Shown piece after piece: positions 58,957 to 64,000 of a stretch of DNA of 64,000 nt. The stretch covers positions 2,852,001 through 2,916,000 of the forward strand of contig QYRS01000001.1 in the NCBI GenBank assembly GCA_006503535.1, written 5' to 3'. The stretch comes from Arthrinium phaeospermum (Eukaryota > Ascomycota > Sordariomycetes > Amphisphaeriales > Apiosporaceae). Position 1 is the first letter of the stretch, and every line of letters starts with the position of its first letter. The translations under genes were made by a program, and so were the position numbers. The notes beneath the pieces are model-generated. The model did not search any database. It was not told where the DNA came from and saw nothing but the letters and a program-made list of their open reading frames with translations.

Positions 58957-60930
58957 ATGAAGTTCACTGTGATGAAGCTGTTTCGACGCAGCAAAAAGTC
59001 AAAGGGTAAGATAGAGAACTTCGACTACGACCGCGACCAGCGCTACCCCGAATCCTTCCCCGACTCCTCCAAGCCTTCCAACGGCTACCACAATGAATAC
59101 TACAATGGGTTGCGTTCCCCTACCGGTAGTGCGCCTTGGCTCGAGCTGCCCATCCCGGTATTGCAGAGAATATTCACCTTTGTCTGCCCCCACTCACAAG
59201 ACGAATCCTACGAGAACTGCGAGCAGAGCGCCTTGGAGGATGCGTGCATGCTATGTGACCAACGAGATATCGCCCACGCCGGCATGGTCTGCAAGCAGTG
59301 GCGCAAGGCTGCCATCCCCGTCATGTACCACAGCATCCGTATCGACTCGGTTCACTATTGCGAACGCGAAATCTTCCTCTCGGACAAGCGAAAGCGTAAC
59401 AGCAGCCGCTGGGACCGCAACGGCGTGCCCGAGGACACGGCTGGCGCACGACTGAATCTTCTGTGCCGCACCGTTCGAGACGACCCCACGCGCCTCGGAA
59501 AGATGGTGTGCTTCCTTAAGACGCCCTACATGCTGCGGGAGTCGCGCACCTCGCACCTGGCCAGGACCATCGCCGTCTTGCCCAACCTGCGCTATGTCGA
59601 CCTGCCAGAGGGCTTCTTCGAGGACGAACCGGCTTATACGACGCTGAAGTTTGAGGTTCAAGCTCGCTGCCCGGACCTCAGAAAGATGACGTTCAAGGCT
59701 GGGAGCGAGCGGAGCCTCGAGGCCCTGAGTAAGGGCGACATCTGGCCAAACCTCGAGGTCATGGAACTCGTCAAGATTAACGTGGATCCGGCTGCCTTGC
59801 GCCACGTTCTCTCTGTCTTGCCCAAGTTGCGTGCCTTGAAGATAACCGAGAGCTTCGTTGTGGATGATGATATCTTCCAACACAACGATGTACTGCCCGC
59901 GTTCCCGGCTCTGGTTGAACTTGATCTTGTCGAGACGCCACGGGTCACATCGGCCGGGCTCGCTGCCTACTTTTCCCGTCGGGAGGTTCAGATGCGAGTG
60001 AAGGTGCTCTCCATCATCAGCACCGGCGTGCGCCCGCAAAATCTTCAAGATTTCATGTCCAATGCCATCAAGCTCCAGACCCTATCTATGGTACACGAAG
60101 TGGAAAATGCGTTCCCCGCACTCAACTCGCCTATCCCACCTATCGCCAACTTTTCTCTGGAGACGTTGCGTTATGAAATCACGGCGTCCCCCAAGATGAG
60201 CGCGTACGCTGGTGTAACGCAAGGCTACTACAACTACCTGGCCCAGTCCCTCTTTGCCGGTGGCTTGCCACGATTGTCGGCTCTCTATGTCCGCGACAAC
60301 AGCTTCCCGGACACGATGGCCGGATTGCCGCCGCCCATGCCATCTTTTGGAGGCGGCCATCATGCTCGTCCAAGCAGCTCTAGCTCCATGAGCAAGTTGG
60401 CACCATCGCCATTTGCCCCGCCCAACCAGAACCGGTTTAGCAGCAACAACCCGTTCGCTGGGGCTGCCTCTACGAACCCATTTGCGGGGGCAGGGCATGG
60501 TGGTCTTGGCCCACCAGTCTTGAACCTGAACCAAACGCTCGAAATCTACACCAAAGGCGACAATGAGGACGATATTGACTGGAGCATCGTCAAAATGGAT
60601 CCTATCGACGCGCCGGCATACGGTGGGGGTGGTGGCCGCCGCGGGCATGCTCGAAATGGCAGCTCAGCCTCTACCAAACGTCCCTTAAGCTCATACGGTC
60701 TGGCAGATGCCGGGGCAAACTGGCGGGAAGGCGCTGCCGGGGCGCGAAGAAGTGTTGTCATGTCCAATGGGACAGGTGGCTTCCTCGCTGTCCCCTCGAG
60801 CCCTGAAGCCCCCACAGGACGTCGGGGCTCCAACTTGAGAGGCAGCATTGGTTCGGGCGGCGGCAGCGATGAGTGGCCGCGCCCTACGAGCAGTTCGGGA
60901 GGCAAGGGCGACAGAGACTTGTGGCGCTGA
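58957..60930 (+). CDS. F-box protein with LRR-like region
   Basis: Probable substrate receptor of an SCF ubiquitin ligase. Single exon, 657 residues. A basic N-terminus (MKFTVMKLFRRSKKSKGK) precedes a divergent F-box at about 60-130, with a Cys-containing insertion: LELPIPVLQRIFTFVCPH, then AHAGMVCKQWRKAAIPVMYH. Leucine-rich-repeat-like segments follow at about 190-450, for example LPNLRYVDLPEGFF, WPNLEVMELVKI, LPKLRALKI and FPALVELDLVETPRV. The last ~190 residues are low-complexity (Ser, Gly, Pro, Asn) and contain two NPFAG repeats. The substrate is unknown. A second in-frame ATG six codons in (MKLFRR) is an alternative start. It is tandem with TRA1 and convergent with glycogen synthase. Confidence 0.86.
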   Translation: MKFTVMKLFRRSKKSKGKIENFDYDRDQRYPESFPDSSKPSNGYHNEYYNGLRSPTGSAPWLELPIPVLQRIFTFVCPHSQDESYENCEQSALEDACMLCDQRDIAHAGMVCKQWRKAAIPVMYHSIRIDSVHYCEREIFLSDKRKRNSSRWDRNGVPEDTAGARLNLLCRTVRDDPTRLGKMVCFLKTPYMLRESRTSHLARTIAVLPNLRYVDLPEGFFEDEPAYTTLKFEVQARCPDLRKMTFKAGSERSLEALSKGDIWPNLEVMELVKINVDPAALRHVLSVLPKLRALKITESFVVDDDIFQHNDVLPAFPALVELDLVETPRVTSAGLAAYFSRREVQMRVKVLSIISTGVRPQNLQDFMSNAIKLQTLSMVHEVENAFPALNSPIPPIANFSLETLRYEITASPKMSAYAGVTQGYYNYLAQSLFAGGLPRLSALYVRDNSFPDTMAGLPPPMPSFGGGHHARPSSSSSMSKLAPSPFAPPNQNRFSSNNPFAGAASTNPFAGAGHGGLGPPVLNLNQTLEIYTKGDNEDDIDWSIVKMDPIDAPAYGGGGGRRGHARNGSSASTKRPLSSYGLADAGANWREGAAGARRSVVMSNGTGGFLAVPSSPEAPTGRRGSNLRGSIGSGGGSDEWPRPTSSSGGKGDRDLWR

Positions 60931-62424
60931 GCTCCTTTGAGCTCACCTTTGCTGTGCGGTTCTCCGTGACGGCTGGAGTCATACGAAACGTCTACGAGAC
61001 GCATTCTATGCATTTCTTTGAAGGCAGTTATTCTATCCGAAATTCGGAGCGATACTTGCTCGCTCGAGCGCCTTCTTGCGTACAAAGCAAACGCACGGCG
61101 AGGGCGACGTAATTGGTGCGCCAGACAATTCTTCCTACTCAACAACGCAGCATGGATGTTTCGCCATGGGAAGGCCGTCAATTTTATACCAAGGAATCGA
61201 CCGACCCGGCAGGTAGATCATGAGGAAAGGGGGAAGCAGACAGCTAGGCAAGACAAAAGCATGAGCTGCTTTTTCTTTTTATTTAGGGGACGATATGAAA
61301 GAGAAGAGTCCCTTGCTGAATCACTTGGTTAATGTATTACTACAATTTTTCATTTTTCATTTTTTTCATGATGGGATGAAAATACCACACGGCCGCTACA
61401 TACAGGGCATATACACGCTCGCCTGCCGCAGTCGGCCTGGCTTGAGGGAGGGAGGAAAGGGGGAATTGTTGCTGGTGAATGGTTCTTCATAAAGTATACC
61501 CGGTCCCTAGTATTGTTTTCACTATTCTCTTTTCGTTCAACTTTTTTTTTTTCTTTTTGGTGGTTTGAGGCAGTATAAAAGAACTTGTCAGGCTTTGTCG
61601 CTGCTTGCCTAACTTTGCTGGTCGCTGGTCACTGGTCGCGATGATGGACACGGGGGAGAAAAGCTGCCCGGAGACAAGATTGACAGCAGATTCGATGTCG
61701 ACAGATTGAATATACCCAAGTTACCATTGATGATGACTCTCTTCGCTTATTGAACCATCGTAAAATCCTTCTTTGACAATGAATAAGGAGGGGTAATGAA
61801 GAGTCGAATACTAGTAAGATGCACAAATTCGTGTGCATGAGAAGACTTGACTTTAACCGATGTCATTGCATAATCAAGTCCATTGTGACTATAAACACTG
61901 TAACCCGGGCCCACTCCCACTATAATACTGGTAAGTCATAACAATACCCAAACCGACCGTCGACAGGACCCCCTTTAACCAATACCACTTGACAATACTT
62001 AATTCATACACACGTGCGCCAATGAAGCAAGACCTCGACAGACATATACATACACCAACAGGGAGAGAAACGATGAAGGAGAGTTAGGGAAGGAGCCATG
62101 TTGTTCTTGTGATGCTCCGTTAGAGGGTATAGTAAGTAGTAGAAGGAGGAAGAGGAAGCCAGAAAAAAAACAAGCCCACCCAACTGCCAGCTAATGCGTT
62201 CATCTTTAGAGAGTGCTATGCGATTCAGAGCAAAACAAAAAGGCGACGGGATTGGGAGAGGGGGGCCCAAAGCGGAACTCGCATCATTCCCTGGCTGACC
62301 ACTTCCTATCGTCTCAACCATCACTTCATGCACTACCCTTAATCCTCATCATCGCATACCTCGTTCCTCTAAGCTCCATCTTGGAGCAATCTAGCCAGTC
62401 TAGAGATGTTCTCGCACGGTCAAC
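60931..62424. other. Convergent intergenic region, F-box / glycogen synthase
   Basis: 1.5 kb between two 3' ends. A T-rich run lies at about 61542-61557. No coding sequence or RNA gene was seen. Confidence 0.5.
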
Positions 62425-64000
62425 CTAGTTGCCGTTCAACGGAACACTTTCGAGCGGGCTAGCTGTCCCCGAGATGCCTCCCTTCTTGGACCGCAGAGTC
62501 AAAGGGAAGGGGTACTCGTCTGGGTCTTCCTCCTCACTGCTTTACTGTCAGTTACGTCTCGCATCTCTGTCGGTATCAAAATTCGTCCACTTACGGAAGT
62601 TTCCAAGCAACGTAGTCTTCGGTGCTCAGGCCCTCACGGCCTTCCTGCAAGCTAGCAAAGTCACCGGGCGTCATCATACCCGTGCGGTCGCGGGGCGATC
62701 CGGGTACAGAGAATGGCCGAGAGATCTTCTGGTCGCCAATGCCGAACGAGTCATCCTCGCTCTCGTGACCTTCCCCACTGAAGGAGGCAGGGTAGGCCCG
62801 GCGCAAGGCCAACTGTCGCGCCTTGACGTATTCCATACCCATCCTCTTCCAGTCCAGGAGATCGCTAAGTCGCTCAGTTCGGTTTCGTTGGTTGATACGT
62901 TGGCGGCGGCTCTTTTGGCAGAATTCCAGCATCTGAGACGTAAGCTCGTTGACCGAGTCGTCCACACCCTTGTTGCGGCGGTCCACAATGTAGATACCGT
63001 AGTCGCTCGAGTTCTCAATCAGCTCCTCCATGTAGCAACCAAATCCGGACAGGTTTGTTGTGATACTTGGGACACCCATGACCGTGCACTCGGCCGGAGT
63101 GTAGCCCCAAGGCTCGTAGTAAGACGGGAACACGCCCAGGTGCGTACCCCGAACAAAATCGTCATAGTCCAGGGGCAGCACGGGATTACTCGAGTTCAGG
63201 AATTCCGGGTGGAAAATGACCTTGACGCGATCTGAGGGGTGGTTGAAGAGCTGAACCCGGCGCAACTGGTTTAGGATCGGATCATCGTTATCGTTCACCA
63301 TGTTGTGCGTGACAATCGGGGGAAGACCATGTCGCTTCATAGCAAAGAGGCGGCGACGGAGCAAGACGCGGTCTGCACTGGTAATGAGCTCCTTCTGGTC
63401 TGGCAATGGGTCGCCGTCGTGCCACTTCAGCGACCGCTCAAAGATGCGTCGGCCAATGCCACGCTCAATGACATCTACAGTGTCCCGCAGCGACTTGATA
63501 ACGGCCTGTCCCCTGAGGGCTTCCACTGTCAGGGACGAGGTCTGGGCAGGCATGATGATGAATGCCACCACGGTAGTCTTGCTGCCTGACGCCTTGAGGC
63601 GGTGGTTCAAACGGGCCAGAGACTCGATAAACATGTCCACACCCTTGTTTCGGAACTCGTAACGACCAGCAGTGAAGAAGTAAATGGTATCTTCGGGCTG
63701 GAAGTCGTAGTGCCCATAGAAATGGCCGCGGACGAAATCATGGATCTTCTCCTTGGACTGCTGATGCAGGTTCTGGAACTCGTGCATAGCTGAGAACTTG
63801 GTAACGTTCAAACCGTTGGGCAGCACACCGTCGGGTTTGCGCTTCAGCAGATGCTCGCTTTCAAAGGCGGTGATGTGAGAGACGGTCGTGAAGACGTCGC
63901 AAGCATGGGCGGCGGCGCGCTCTATACAGTAACGGTGGTAGATACCGCGCTTGCCGGCCTCGGCATCCACATCAAACCACTGGAGGTTGTTGTAAAAGTC
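62425..64000 (-). CDS. GSY1: Glycogen synthase, 3' part (runs off the window)
   Basis: GT3-family enzyme that extends glycogen from UDP-glucose. The visible part is 505 residues: an exon from the window edge (64000) to 62595, a 58-nt intron, and a last exon 62536-62425. The 5' end, about 200 residues including the N-terminal Rossmann half, lies beyond 64000. Visible motifs are [51 protein letters not shown] and the retaining-glycosyltransferase E-x7-E segment [18 protein letters not shown]. The tail carries [12 protein letters not shown], the Ser-rich regulatory phosphorylation region typical of these enzymes. After the intron the protein ends with an acidic patch and SVPLNGN. Control by C-terminal phosphorylation is known for the family and inferred here. 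Confidence 0.95.

Overview
The window is nuclear DNA of a filamentous ascomycete (Pezizomycotina, most likely a Sordariomycete). The evidence is short GT-AG introns of about 50-120 nt, a calmodulin gene split directly after its ATG, a DUF3433 membrane protein, an AA11 chitin monooxygenase and a glycogen synthase, all typical of moulds, together with long microsatellite-rich intergenic DNA. I see no bacterial, plasmid or phage features, no CRISPR array and no recognisable transposon. Exon borders were inferred by eye from splice consensus and conserved protein sequence. Species cannot be named from sequence alone.

Layout. 0-6.7 kb: calmodulin (minus) and the Tlg2/syntaxin-16 t-SNARE (plus) are head to head, followed by a possible small two-exon gene at 6.2 kb. 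6.7-12.5 kb is gene-poor. 12.5-13.8 kb: a conserved but unrecognised Q/S-rich protein (minus). 13.8-20.6 kb is gene-poor. 20.6-31.7 kb is a compact housekeeping cluster: mitoribosomal uS9m (-) divergent from eEF1B-gamma (+), then an FCP1/NIF-like HAD protein (-) divergent from the rRNA-processing factor RRP36 (+), then COQ8 (-) divergent from a tRNase Z-like metallo-beta-lactamase (+). 32.45 kb: a degenerate tRNA-like unit. 33-38.9 kb: a DUF3433 protein and a secreted AA11 LPMO (both minus). 38.9-43.4 kb is gene-poor. 43.4-57 kb: an AIG2-like gamma-glutamylcyclotransferase (-) divergent from the giant TRA1 gene (+). 59-61 kb: an F-box protein (+). 62.4-64 kb: the 3' two thirds of glycogen synthase (-), running off the window.

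The genes do not form one pathway. They are core cell functions: Ca2+ signalling, TGN/endosome fusion, translation, rRNA and tRNA maturation, ubiquinone synthesis, SAGA/NuA4 transcription and glycogen. One secreted chitin-degrading enzyme and a few lineage-type proteins are interspersed.

The most striking observation is in TRA1. About 6.5 kb of perfectly open frame is followed by about 4 kb in which the conserved protein jumps between all three frames some two dozen times, mostly at homopolymers. This stretch also carries a 62/63-bp tandem duplication and an apparent missing block, and then the gene ends in a clean kinase-like/FATC end. This looks more like a poorly polished assembly segment than biology, but it needs checking because a real TRA1 pseudogene would be remarkable. 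I did not find convincing evidence for a new multi-gene system in this window.
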